From: Odontocerum albicorne
Lineage: Eukaryota > Arthropoda > Insecta > Trichoptera > Odontoceridae
Direction: 5' to 3'
Length of the DNA: 64,000 nucleotides
Assembly (NCBI GenBank): GCA_949825065.1
Contig: OX463845.1
Span: 28,457,315-28,521,314 of the forward strand
Below the pieces are notes generated by a model. That model was given only the letters and a program-made list of their open reading frames with translations. It was not told where the DNA came from and searched no databases. Positions 1 through 10,734 of this stretch are shown here, piece after piece. The first letter of the stretch is position 1. The number at the start of each line of letters is the position of its first letter. The translations under genes and the position numbers were made by a program.

Positions 1-96
1 TTCTTCTTCATCGCGAGCTCAATGTAATATACATAAGGTTATGTAATATACATAAGTTATTTTCCTTATTGACCTTCTCAGATACCCTGTGATATC

Positions 97-365
97 CTTC
101 TTCTTCATCGCGAGCTCAATGCTGAGCGTCGAAGTTCTCTACTATGCCTGGAACTTTATACTGTATACATTTCCATATTTTCCGGTCTTGGGCTATCTTG
201 AATGCAGCGCTGAAAGAGGATCATGTTAACTCCTCTATTTGGTCCATCTGTCTTATAGTACTCCTTCCTCAACTGTCTCCGTGATCATCAACTTCTGCAG
301 ACTATCATTATTCCTTCTGGCAACATGACTTAAGTATGTGAAAATTATTTTCCTGCATGTTTTTG
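97..365 (-). pseudogene. RTE-like non-LTR retrotransposon ORF, C-terminal remnant
   Basis: Read on the minus strand, the broken frames give the end of an endonuclease/RT polyprotein. It has a basic stretch, a W..Q/DQIEELT-like segment, an AAF..AQDR..W segment, and a terminal H/DAQH just before the stop at the GAGCTCGCGATGAAGAAGAA stretch. The same order of landmarks occurs at 10735-11030 and 19980-20440, so all three are tails of one element group. The first 24 bases of the window repeat the sequence at 97-120, so the very 3' end of the element is duplicated about 96 bp apart. Stops and frame changes show it is dead. Membership in an RTE-like clade is inferred from the C-terminal pattern only. 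Confidence 0.6.
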
Positions 366-394
366 AAAGTCTTTCTGTAATTTATATTGTATAA

Positions 395-1060
395 ATGATA
401 GACACGTTGTTGCACCTTGCGGTGCATGGGATATCTGCCCCTAATATCAAAACTAGACGGAATTTGGTTCTTCTTTCAAATATGCCCAAACCATCTCAGA
501 ATGGTCTCCTTCATCTTAATAAATACATCAGCCTTAAGTTCACATTCATCACTAATCCCTTTATTTCCTCATAAGTGTTCACTTCATGTATTATTCTCAG
601 TCCCCACATTTCAACAGTATTTATTCGCCTTCTTTCAGTATTTTCCACACCCATATTTCACTTTCCATTAGTATAAAGATTGATTCATTTAACTACTTCG
701 ATGTCCTCTAATTTTTAGAGATCGATTTTCGATAATTTCTCAAAGAAAGAAATGGTCCAAATTTAGAAAAACATGGTTTGTCTCTAACAGCCGTAGTATT
801 GCCAACTTGTATAACAAACCTCGTGGGACTTGCCTTCTCCAGTTGTGATCAATACGAATGCACTGTTATTTTATGTCGAAAACAATATCTCTCGGCTTTA
901 CTGTGTTCCTCGTCCACGTTCAAAGGTGGTACTAAAATACTGTTATGGATTATCATCTCAGATGATTTTGATACCGTACGGTTCGAGTATATATGTTTAA
1001 ATGCCCAATTGAATTTGTTTCATATAATCACACGTATATCTAATAGTTTATTTTATTTAC
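395..1060 (-). pseudogene. Non-LTR reverse transcriptase C-terminal remnant (SAYP-tail family)
   Basis: On the minus strand the 930-1060 part reads like the RT thumb (SSEMIIHNSILVP, compare the family pattern A.L.IHNGVL.PTL.YGSE). About 600-690 reads TERRRINTVEMWGLRII, and about 470-560 reads NLRLMYL followed by a decayed RWFGH-like segment. These are the post-RT landmarks of a non-LTR retrotransposon polyprotein. Related tails sit at 1865-2350, 22675-23140, 31090-31600, 49165-49910, 60490-60670 and 61970-62640. Several stops and frameshifts are present and the RT catalytic core is missing. Family assignment to non-LTR RT is solid; the exact clade is not decided. Confidence 0.65.
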
Positions 1061-1632
1061 AAGTATCGTGGTATTGACTGTCTTCAGCCTATAAGGATTA
1101 TCGTCATGTGTGCCGTCTTTAATATCTCGTTTCACTTCAGCTTGAGTTTGTACGACAAAATATCCTGCAACGTTTCCTGGGACTCTTTACCTGTATAAGA
1201 TAAGTGAGAAGATAATACTTATATTCAATGACAATAGTATATTGTTGCATAAGTAACAAGATCTCGGTGGTAAAATCTTACGACTTCTATGAATATTTAA
1301 TTTCACCACTCAGGTTCATGTTGTCTCACTCAGTCAACGTTTACATATCTGGCTTAACGAATTTTCTACATATTTAAATTAAGCCTATTCCTGAACAAGG
1401 GTTACTATATAGTAAATTTGTTTTAATAAATACAAAATATATAAAATAAATTTCTATACCTACAGATTTACATATTAAAATTCAGTATACAAACCTTCCT
1501 ACCAAAACACTAACCTTTATATTACTTGTTACATTAAAATCAAAATTTTATCTTCATACTTTTTTATGTGTATTGAGGGGATGAGTTGTACGAATATATG
1601 TGTGCTTTTATTTTCTCTAAATATATTCTTTT
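1061..1632. other. AT-rich stretch, nothing recognised
   Basis: No coding or repeat structure could be supported here. Confidence 0.5.
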
Positions 1633-1855
1633 GTGGTACGGTTATGGACTCCCTGAGCCCTGGCCTGTTGTATGCTTGCATTATTAGTATGGTTGGTAAT
1701 ATGTATTTTTGTGAATGAGTCATGTTAATGTTAATACTTTTTGTAACACGTCAATTTTGTATTCATGCATAATCTAATGTTAATTCGAATATTATTATTG
1801 TAACTCTTTTTAACTGTCGAAAGTGGCTGTGCGTTATATTAAATGAATAAATAAT
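1633..1855 (+). repeat. Dispersed repeat with AATAAA-type tail, copy 1
   Basis: This aligns by eye with 5030-5264. Both contain a GGCCTGTTGTATG-like start, a TTTTGTAACAC segment, a TATTCATGC segment, and end in ATAAATAATA. The layout suggests a LINE 3' UTR or a SINE-like element on the plus strand; no protein was recognised. Confidence 0.55.
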
Positions 1856-1864
1856 ATTTTTAGA

Positions 1865-2350
1865 TATCTGTAGAAACATACACACCATCACGCCATCTCC
1901 CTTTATAGGAAAGGCAGTGAAGTGAGAGCGCTTAACTTTCTTCTCACGATATACCTCCTTCGTTTCCTTTACCCTCAATATACTTATATTCCCTTAGTTC
2001 TTTCTATGCATTTCATTACTTAGCATACCTTATTTTAAAACTTCATATGCTTAATCTTATACTTTCTCGGATACCTTCCACCGCATCTCCAACTCATTTT
2101 CGTATTGTATATTTGTTAAGTCAGTATTTCTTTATCCAAGTGTTCATAAGTCCAAACCACCTCAAAGTGTTCATTTTTACTATTCATTATACATGACTTT
2201 GTAGCTCACATAATTTTTAATAACTACTCGTACATTTCTTTTTCTGTCACATATTCTTCTCATTGCTCGCATTTTTACCACATTTACTCGGCTATTAATT
2301 TTATTACTTTTCTATGACCATGTTTTAATCCCATACATACTTTCATTAAT
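1865..2350 (-). pseudogene. Non-LTR reverse transcriptase C-terminal remnant (SAYP-tail family)
   Basis: Minus-strand frames give YGIKTWS..SNKINSRVNVV, then MRAMRRICDRKRNV, a TLRWFGLM segment, and the tail RVKETKEVYREKKVKRSHF followed by AFPIKGDGVMVCM. This is the usual order of the domain after the RT active site in this family. The tail residues are read from about 1880-1978. Frameshifts and stops separate the pieces. The segment encoding the YG.KTW motif is multiplied in tandem at 2311-2468. It is a dead fragment. Confidence 0.65.
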
Positions 2351-2468
2351 TTTCTATAACCATGTTTTAATCCCATACATCTTTCATTAATTTTCTAGGA
2401 CCAGTTTTAATTTCATATATCTTTCATTAATTTTCTATGACCACGTTTTAATCCCATACGTCTATGTC
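2311..2468. repeat. About 41-bp unit, four tandem copies
   Basis: The core TCTATGACCATGTTTTAATC recurs at about 2311, 2353, 2394 and 2434 with small changes. It lies at the 5' edge of the RT remnant on the minus strand, so the duplicated unit is a piece of the old RT frame. Confidence 0.8.
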
Positions 2469-3400
2469 AATAATCCGTTGTTGTGAACCATTATTCGACG
2501 GATCTTAATATTGCTTGATTAAAGTAGGTGTGTTTTAGTGTATTATTGGCTTTATTCCCAATTTTGATATTCTGTTCAATATCTCTTTCCATTTTTCTGT
2601 CGCAGGAAAATATATTTCTTCAATAGCAGAAGTTTTCGCTTCATTCAATTATATTCTTTTGTACAAATAGTTAAAATAAAAATGATGTCTAATAAATATG
2701 AAAATATTTCACTAACAAAATTTTATAACAAATCCTTTAAAATTTCCATTTGCTATTTTGAGCTCCTGAAACTGAGAACAAACTTATTTAACAAAAAAAA
2801 ATGTATTGAAATCCTGACTTTCCGCGCGGTCAATACATAAAAAAACGCCTCTCGTAAAAATAAACTTTTCTATTGCTGCATGTACAACATAGGTGAGTGC
2901 ATTCAGAGAGATGCAACATTTTAAATGCAGTTTCGCATAAATCTGGTTATTTAAATTCTCTGGCAATATTTCTGGTGAATCACAAAGCCGCAGAACACAA
3001 AGTGCCACTGACAAGTTAAGCTTCAACTTTAGTATGTAATAAAATCTTGCTCCGCCGAAGGGAAAATTTTATTTCTCGTCTCGTGTTTTTATGTTACGTA
3101 CTACAAAATTTTATTTCGTATTAAACATGCTATTTTGTGACGTTAACTACGTTGCATGAATTAAAATGCACGTTAAGTAGACTGGTGAAAAGGTCGGAAC
3201 GCATATTGGGAACGAATGAGAAATGCGAGATGCGAGACTTGACGGAAACGTAATAACTTTGTTCAAATAATTTATACAGAAGCCGACTTAAACGGATTTA
3301 AATCACATAATTCTCTCAATTAAAACACATGTAGGGAAACACAAGTTTATTTTTCTAGTTAGTTGAAAAATTATGTTTCCTTTGTTTATAGTCTTTTGCA
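2469..3400. other. AT-rich stretch, nothing recognised
   Basis: A minus-strand open frame of 80 codons (2784-3026) has no recognisable domain. No repeat relation to the rest of the window was seen. Confidence 0.4.
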
Positions 3401-3870
3401 AGTTCATTCGATATAGATCTTTGTATTGTAGTAAGTCGAATCATGATTATGATCTTTTTTAGTTCCTCTACAATAATCATGGTCTTATTTTAGTTAGTCA
3501 GACCATGATCTTCATTTTCTGTTTAATTATTACCATAATCTTAGTCAATCGACAATGATCATGATTGTATTCTAGTTAAACGAACCATGATCCTAATTGT
3601 CAGATGAAACATGCTCTTTTTTTAGTTAGTCGGACCATTATCTTACTATTTAGTCGGACAATTATTGTACCAATTATTTTAATTATTTTCAGATTAGTGA
3701 GATCTTGACTTTTTAAGTAAGTCGAATCACGTTATATTTTAGTAAGTCGACAATCTACTTAGTCGGATTATGATCACTAAAAATTTTGTTAGTCAGATCA
3801 TGGTATTATTAGTTAGTTGGAACATGATCTTATTGTAGTTAGTCAGACCATGATCTTTTAATAAAGTTTA
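3400..3870. repeat. Degenerate short-motif array (TAGTCGGACCATGATCTT-like), part 1
   Basis: The motif AGTTAGTCGGACCATGATCT and variants recurs roughly every 30-70 bp (for example near 3490, 3630, 3785 and 3840), separated by AT-rich spacers. The array stops at about 3870 and resumes at about 4695. Confidence 0.7.
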
Positions 3871-4694
3871 TTTTTATGTATTTATTTATTTATAAGTAAA
3901 CGGTACAATGTACCTTAAAACAAAAATATGAAAGAGCCAGTAGTGAGCTCAACACATTAAGTTTGACAGATTAACATAAAATATAAAATAATTTTACCCC
4001 ATTACAACAAAAATATTTAAAATGAAACAGGTATCAAATTGTAAAATCACATGTTACCATCGCAATTCGGGGCCGTCCACAGGCGCACAGCCCGCACTGC
4101 GCAAAAAATAGAAACACAATAGACAAATAATTGAAAAACAAAATATAAATTGAAAACAAAATATAAAATACGGAATAAGACAGATACAACTTCACAAATC
4201 CTTAAAAAGCACGGGTAAAAAAAACCACAGAAATAGTTTAAAAAACACATTAATCAATTAAAAAGAAGTTCTAATAAGGTCTCCAAGAGTCCTTGAAATA
4301 GACGCGGGATCACTCTTCAACGCTCAGATATTCGGAAGTGCCTTTTTAAACACTCCTTATAGGTCAACAAACTAGCTTGAAATACATCCGAGACCGCAGT
4401 GCACTTATTTACGATTCTGTGGTGTCTAGGTATGGGAGAATTCGCAAAATAATTTGTTCCATAATTTTTCACGTAGAAATGTGTCTTACAGCCTCGTTAT
4501 TCTTGTCGGAACTCGAATGCTAATCAATTCCAAGAGTTTCGGACAGTCGATTATTCCATTCACGACTTTGAAAAGTACAATAAAGTCCGCTAATATTCAC
4601 CGATCAGAGAGACTTGTTAATTTAAGGTTAGATAATAACAAATTATAATTTGTGTCATTCATATTCAAACCTATTTTAAGATGAATCACTATCA
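3871..4694. other. Segment interrupting the short-motif array; origin unknown
   Basis: This block of about 820 bp shows none of the surrounding motif and is flanked on both sides by array sequence, which fits an insertion. No terminal inverted repeats were seen. An open frame at 4047-4250 (minus) is low complexity, F/C-rich and unconvincing. It may be a retrotransposon 3' region. Confidence 0.4.
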
Positions 4695-4925
4695 TGATAT
4701 GTTTTTAGAAGTCGGACTATGATCTTACTAGACCATGGTCTTTTTTTAGAAAGTCAGACGGTGATATTTTTTTAGTAAACCAGGTATCAAAAATATCACG
4801 TCCCGATTAACTAATAAGATACATCTATTACTAGTTAATCGGGACGTGATATTGTTCTGGTTAGTCGGACCACGATCTTATTCGTTAGTTGGATAATGTT
4901 CATAATATTTTTCTAGTCAGTCAGA
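4695..4925. repeat. Degenerate short-motif array, part 2
   Basis: The motif resumes with AGAAGTCGGACTATGATCTT, GACCATGGTCTT and TTAGTCGGACCACGATCTTA. It also contains the inverted repeat at 4792-4853. Confidence 0.65.
4792..4853. repeat. Inverted repeat, 22-bp arms
   Basis: Arms at 4792-4813 and 4832-4853 are reverse complements around the core CACGTCCCGATTAAC, with an 18-bp spacer that could extend the stem if a 2-base bulge is allowed. Confidence 0.85.
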
Positions 4926-5029
4926 TCTTTATAATTTTCTTACAATAATAGTATGACTAAATTAATTTAAAAAAATCTTAACAGGTTTTAACTATATGTG
5001 GATGTTGTTATTTTTTAAGAAATCTTACT

Positions 5030-5264
5030 GCGCGGGTCACGGCTCTGGGCTCTCTGGGGCCTAGCCTGTTGTATGATAGTATGTAGGTACCTCTCTCCGA
5101 TTGTAATTTTGTATGTCATGTTAATGCTTTAACGATTATCCATTTTGTAACACTTACGTGTTTTTATTCATGCGCACTCTTGATTCTAAATTTTAATTTA
5201 AATATTGTTACTATTTCGATAGTGGAAATTGACCTTACACTGTACAAATAAATTAATAAATAAT
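5030..5264 (+). repeat. Dispersed repeat with AATAAA-type tail, copy 2
   Basis: Second copy of the repeat at 1633-1855, with the same order of landmarks and the same AATAAATTAATAAATAA ending. The orientation is the same. Confidence 0.55.
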
Positions 5265-6000
5265 TCAGCCAACATCTCCCGTAAATACGTTTTCCCCCGT
5301 TAATATAAATTTTAATTGCTTAAAGCTCGATGTAGCCAATACCAGTATATCATGGGGGATGATGGATTTATCTCCTGAAGAAGTTGCACTCGGTTGGAAA
5401 CGTTTCACGGTATAGCGCAATCTGGAAGCGTCATACGTCAGTTGGCCGCAGCTGCTCTCAGATCGATTATGCTGCGCCACTCTTAATTCTGAGGATTTAT
5501 ATTGCACACTATATGCAAATGGAGTAAATCAACTGCTTGCAAAAGATGGAGGAGGGAATTTGTGAAATTTATATATTCGAGCGTGGTCGATTTATTGTAG
5601 CTGTTGTTAATTCTGATAAAATGAAGTGAATATACTTTTATATAGAAAATGTATTCATTGTTTTGATACAAACATGATTCTTAGAATATCATATACATTT
5701 CAATTGTTTTATTATTTGGACTATTCGTGATTGCGTATGATTGTCTGCAGTCTTGCAGATGGGAGATTTCTGTGCAATTGATGATTTGTAGTGTGCAGTT
5801 TTTGCACTTCAGTAAGCCAACAAACACTCTTGACAGATCAAATGTCAAGTTCTGATAGCAAGGAAATCAATTTTCTAAAACGATCGATCGGTTTAATATG
5901 TTTCAGTCTTTCACCAGGCAGAGTTTTATGTAGCACTAATTATGTATTGTTTTTAAGAGCGTAATCAGAATTTTTGGTTCGTAGCACATAACCTACAAAA
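5265..6000. other. No gene seen; contains one CCTGA..GAAAC motif
   Basis: At 5374-5410 the sequence reads CCTGAAGAAG, a short spacer, then GGAAACGTTTCACGG. This resembles the motif found inside the foldback family at 23.8, 34.5 and 38.9 kb. Open frames on the minus strand (5265-5671) have no recognisable domain. Confidence 0.4.
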
Positions 6001-6128
6001 AAAAACAAATTAAGATGTCAAACGATCTAAGAGTAAAACCAGTGTTGAGTTGAACCCGCCAGGAATCAAAACTGGGGCGCCCTCTTGGTTAGCTTGAATG
6101 CTAACCGTTGGACCACGACCGCCGACAT
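6001..6128 (-). repeat. tRNA-derived SINE head (family D)
   Basis: On the minus strand it reads GTGGTCCAACGGTTAGCATT (A-box like) followed about 30 bases later by GTTTTGATTCC (B-box like), then an AT-rich body ending in a homopolymer run. The tRNA acceptor stem does not close, so it is not a tRNA gene. Confidence 0.55.
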
Positions 6129-6413
6129 TAAACTATTTCAACAATAATAGTTTCCAATAGATATACTTACTGAATTTATCATTATTTATCTTATAGGTAT
6201 ATTCGGAATCAATTTAGTCTAAAAAACTAATGATTTTAATATACTCGTATATTAAAAGTCTCACACTAAACAATTATTTAAATATAAAGCATACAATAAG
6301 AATATCATATTTATTATAGTAGGTTATTACATTTTACCGGTACGTACGAAGTATTTCGAACATGAAATACATTTTAATGTGTTCAATGTTTTAATATATG
6401 CCTAGGTTCAGCC

Positions 6414-7130
6414 AGATCGTTCAGCCAGAAGAGTCGTTTTGCAATAGTGTGAGTGACAGTGCGTTTACAAAAACATGTCACTTTATTTTTTTAATGAAGT
6501 GAAAAAGCAAAAAAATATCGTAAAATAATATTTTACATACACACATTGAAATGAACACACACGTTTTGTAAATTAAAAATGTTGTCAGCTTAAATTGTAA
6601 TAATCATAAAAATAAAATAAAAGTAAGCTTATTTCACATATTAATTGTTAAGGCATGGCAGATTCTAGGAAACATCAAATAACAATAATATATTTTTTCA
6701 AGATTAAAAATAAATATAAGTACAATTATTATAAAGTTTAAATGTTCCACAGCTTTGATTAGATTGCACATTAAAATAGAATTATTATTTTATGTAACAT
6801 TATTTAACATATTAATGTATCATATTTACATAATTACAATGTCAAATAATAAAGATTTAAAATACTAGTGGATGGAGTGATACTAAATTCTAGGAAACTT
6901 TAAGTTATAACAAAGTACATTCTAAGCTTTCAATTTTTTTTAATTATGCATTACATTAAACAAAAATCGCACTCCTAATTTCGACATGGTAGTGTTTTTT
7001 CTGATCACCGAGTATTTTAACAACAATACGTGTGGCATTCTAAAACCAATACCACTACATAACATAAGTTGTGTAATACAGAGAGTGTTACTCACACTAC
7101 TGCAAAATGACTCTTCTGGCTGAATGATCT
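6414..7130. mobile_element. Non-autonomous DNA transposon with ~40-bp terminal inverted repeats
   Basis: The left end (AGATCGTTCAGCCAGAAGAG, continuing GTCGTTTTGCAATAGTGTGA) is matched in inverted orientation by the right end at about 7085-7130 with few differences. The 717-bp interior is AT-rich and has no transposase frame. No clear target duplication was found, so the superfamily is open. Confidence 0.75.
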
Positions 7131-7329
7131 ATAATGTGTACTTAGATTTTCATATAACTTTGAATACCGTCATCGTTTGTATTTGGAATGTGAGATATAT
7201 GTTCAATGCATTTATTGATTTAATACATGCTGTGTACAGGAATATCATATTATAAAGCATATTATTTCGGTGCATGGTTTAAATTTTTTATACTTATTTT
7301 ATCTACATATTTATAATTTTTTTTAAAGA

Positions 7330-7485
7330 ATAGATATGATCGAAGTCATAGGTATCCCTATACCTTCGAACACTAGGCGGAAAAAGTGCCTGTGTCGTTC
7401 GAGGGGAGTAGCACAGCGCGGGGTTCGAACCGACGACCTTCCGCACGGAAGTCCAGTGCGTTACCGCGCGACCATGCACCTCACA
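7330..7485 (-). repeat. tRNA-derived SINE (family B), near-complete head
   Basis: On the minus strand it starts GAGGTGCATGGTCGCGCGGT, has the A-box-like TCGCGCGGTAACGCACTGG and the B box GGTTCGAACCC, then a conserved body (CTCGAACGACACAGGC, CCGCCTAGTGTTCGAAGG) and the tail CCTATGACTTCGATCATATC. Truncated relatives are at 33440-33551, 56785-56825 and 16255-16300. Confidence 0.75.
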
Positions 7486-7565
7486 ATTTAAAATATACTT
7501 TTAAATCACAGTATCTTATCTACTGTAGTAAAAAATGTCACACTTTCGTTGAATCAAGTTGAGCC

Positions 7566-7613
7566 TGATGGGTGTATTGCCATCAATACCAGTTTATTAC
7601 AACCAGCCAGATA
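7566..7613 (-). repeat. SINE family A, 3' fragment
   Basis: GTGTATTGCCAT... and CCAGCCAGATAGATTTCT match the 3' half of SINE family A on the minus strand. The copy is short and diverged. Confidence 0.4.
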
Positions 7614-7669
7614 GATTTCTAATTAGTTTTAAGTAAAATCATACTCATAAAGAAAATCCAAGTTAAACA

Positions 7670-7814
7670 CTTTGATAGTTATATATCCTTCATTTATTTA
7701 CTCAGTGACATCTTTTTCGCCATACAATGGCCTTAACAAACAGTTTGACAGGTCCATTGTATGGCAAAACAGCGGTTATTGAGTAAATAAATAAAGGGTA
7801 TAGAAATATCAAAG
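7670..7814. repeat. Foldback element, ~60-bp arms
   Basis: CTTTGATAGTTATATATCCT at the left is answered in inverted orientation at the right end. The arms meet around CCATACAATGG / CCATTGTATGG with a spacer of about 20 bp. Arms differ at several places, so this is an old foldback or MITE of 145 bp. Confidence 0.75.
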
Positions 7815-8538
7815 CATTTATTTAGATATTCCTAATTAAAAACGGAGTTCTATGAATTGAATCGATGGCGTCAATAAAAATCACATCCTTTAAAAATGGT
7901 TACCAATAGGAATCAAACCAGCAATGACCGAGGTTTGTAAGACATCTAAGTAACTAGATGTAAGAGGTCGGTATATTCATTGTTTTGATACTCGTAGATA
8001 TGTAGTTTGAGCTATGAATTTCAAATTTAGTGTGGTATATTAATATTTTCGACACATAGTTTGAAATCATAATATACCACCATCCATAGTACGAGTATAA
8101 TTATCATCTCATTCTTGTATATTTTGAGTTCAAAATATTATATCACTTTTATCTAGTCCGATCGACTTAAGGTTTTCCCGGAAATAAATCTCGCTTCATC
8201 CTTCCACCAGCCAAAGCATTTTAAACATGAACTGACCACCAGTAATTCTTAGTTTTTTTATGCACTCGTTGAATTTAACATTCGAACATATATTTATTTA
8301 CAATTTATTGTCAATCGATATTTGACGTTATTTACCCAACCTCTATTGTGTGTGAATAATTTATGTCCTTAATAACTGGAATAAATTTTACCCCCTATTA
8401 TTCGATTTCGATAGCCATATAACCTATTGCATAACATCTCATATCGCAACTATTGAAAAATTTCAATACACTTTCTTCGATCATTACCAGGAGACTGAAA
8501 CTTCCTTCCGTTAAAAAGTTAATCCATATATTAATTTA
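7815..8538. other. No gene seen; possible SINE A remnant near 7890-7950
   Basis: GGTTACCAATAGGAATCAAA followed by AGACATC is weakly like the minus-strand SINE A head. The rest is AT-rich with nothing recognised. Confidence 0.35.
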
Positions 8539-8572
8539 CTAGCTATACCCGGCCACGCGTTGCTGTGGCTCA

Positions 8573-8772
8573 GTCTGTTTTTTTTTTTAACCTGGCGAGT
8601 TTATTGCCATATGGCAATCTCTTTCAACCAACCAGAAAGATGTTTTTATAGACCCTAAGTGTTAACCAGATTGGAATCCTATTTAAAAAAATCTGGGTTC
8701 CAGCGGAGATTGAACCCGCAACCTCCGGATCGGCAGACGAGTGTCTTACCACCAGGCCACGGAGGTCGTCTG
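8573..8772 (-). repeat. tRNA-derived SINE (family A), full-length copy
   Basis: On the minus strand it begins ACCTCCGTGGCCTGGTGGTA (A box), has GGTTCAATCTCC as B box, then the body ATCTTTCTGGTTGGTTGAAA, TTGCCATATGGCAATAAACT, CGCCAGG and an A-run. Possible 5-bp target duplication GTCTG at 8573-8577 and 8768-8772. It is the best reference copy in the window for this SINE. The tRNA-like head lacks a proper acceptor stem, so it is not a tRNA gene. Confidence 0.8.
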
Positions 8773-8904
8773 GTTAAATGGAAAAGAAAGAAAAGAGAAA
8801 GCACACGTTTCTAATATGTTTAATTTCACAATGCTTTTGGGTATACAATATTTTTTATTTCTTTCAGCCACTCTCAGTCTGTCGTGTTCATCGCCGTGCT
8901 TGCA

Positions 8905-9780
8905 AATGATTGCGTCTCTCCAAGAGGTCAATTCACGATATGATTTGAATTCAAATAAAAGATCGATTGCACTGAAAAAGAAGAAAGAAAGTTATAACAA
9001 AAACATATAAAATTGCGAAACATTAAAAAAGGAACTGAATAATATTGTTAAGTTTGTAGACGTCTTTTTTCTTGGTGGCAAGAATAGCTCGTTCACTCAA
9101 CCAATCGTGATTCTTATCACGTGATTCAAGTTATTTAGGTAAATGCATTACAAAAAACTAACAATAATTACAAATTAATACATCTTGTTACAAAATTTGC
9201 AAAAAATTTGGCAGTTCGTTTAAATTAAATATGACGTTTGTCAAAAATGTACATACCAACATCACGCCGTCTCTCTGAAGAAAATGATCGCGTCACTCCA
9301 AGAGATCAATTCACGATATGATTTGAATTCAAGTGAAAGATCGATTGCACTGAAAAAGAAGAAAAAAAGTTATAACAGAAACATATAAAATTGCGAAACA
9401 TTAAAAAAGGAACTGAATAATATTGTTAAGTTTGTAGACGTCTTTGTTCTTGGCGGCAAGAATACCTCGTTCACTCAGCCAATCGTGATTCTTATGATTG
9501 ATTTGAATATTGGGAAATACTTTTTCAACCAATTCTTCTTTTGACGTCACTAAATTGGAGACAAATTTGCCCCAATACGTTTAATATTTGTAACGACGTT
9601 CAGTAATTTTAATTATTTTATCGACTTTAATATAAGGCTCGATTCTAATAAATAGCAAGTTATTTAGGTAAATACATTACAAAAAACTAACAATAATGAC
9701 AAATTAATACATCTGTTTACAAATTAGCAAAAATTTGGCAGTTTCTTAAAATCAAATTTGACTATTGTCAAAAGTAAGTT
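8905..9780. repeat. Tandem duplication of a ~350-bp segment
   Basis: 8905-9250 and 9282-9780 share long stretches, for example AATTCACGATATGATTTGAA, GTTAAGTTTGTAGACGTCTT and ACAAAAAACTAACAATAA. The second copy carries about 160 extra bases (about 9495-9655) that are absent from the first. A third, more diverged piece begins at about 9832. Confidence 0.8.
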
Positions 9781-10734
9781 GTATGAAACACGTGAAGCTT
9801 TTAATAATTCAAATGTATAAAACATACCATGAATTCAAATGAAAATCAATCGATACAGTTTAAATTCACTGCTAATTGTACTGAAAAATAATAAAAAACA
9901 GTGGATCAAAATTATAACGACGCGACGCTACGAAATAGCAGATAAAAATTTAGTATATTTTTACGTCGTAGCACGCTGATGGCGCTATTTTTCAATAAAC
10001 GTATTTGAAAATTTAATATTTATTATTTAAATATTTATTATTAAATATTTAATTATTTAATATTCATTATTTAATATTCAAAATCAAAATGGAACTGTCA
10101 AAATTTTAAAGCAATGTGAATAACTTTCGGAGATTGGAGATTTTTAATAAACGAACATTGACATTTTTATTTATATGCAATAGATATTTAATATTTATTA
10201 TTTAATTATTTAATATTAATTCCGAAACGTCGAAAATGCAATGTGACATAACTGTCAAGTTTAGTTCGCCTGTGTCGCTGCAGGAGGCGCAAATGTTATT
10301 TTTTCTGATTTATAAACTTTTTTATATACAATTGTGTATAAATAAAAATAAATAAACATTTTCGTATACGAATGCCACCTTTTGTCAAAATTTCAAAGCG
10401 ATCGGTGAAGAACTTTTGGAGATTCGAGATTTTTAATATACGAACATTTACATTTTTATTTATATAGATTACCTGTATAACGTACACTAAAATGTGTCCA
10501 ATCGAATGATGGAATCGACCTGATTTTTGCGGCAAGTTCTGAAAGGTTTATTCATTTCTTTAATAGTTTAGTTTCCCGATCACCTCACGGTCGCCACCAA
10601 AATTTTAGATATTTACGTTTACACGTGTATTGAGGTAATAGGAATGAAATCAAATAATCGAATTGGATTTTGTTTTACTGTCAACCTGTCTAACTAGGCT
10701 AAAATACCAGTTTTAAAGCAGACTACAATAATTT

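Larger units (their letters stand above)
8539..10472 (+). mobile_element. Dispersed element starting ACTAGCTATACCCGGCCACG and ending TTTATTTATATAGAT
   Basis: The start (CCCGGCCACGCGTTGCTGTG) and the end (TCAAAGCGATCGG...GGAGATTCGAGATTTTTAAT...TTTATTTATATAGAT) resemble a class of insect repeats known to begin with a CCCGGC motif and end in a short TATAGAT-like tail. The tail block occurs twice, at about 10095-10180 and 10390-10470. A SINE is inserted at 8578-8767, and a body segment is duplicated in tandem (8905-9250 and 9282-9780). No protein-coding frame was seen. That all of this is one element is my inference from the two ends. Confidence 0.45.

Noticed and set aside
7420..7485. Functional tRNA gene on the minus strand
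   Set aside because: tRNA-like head of SINE B; a second copy shares the non-tRNA body and the acceptor stem is not formed.
8700..8772. Functional tRNA gene on the minus strand
   Set aside because: A and B boxes are present but the acceptor arm does not pair, and the sequence continues into a SINE body repeated elsewhere.
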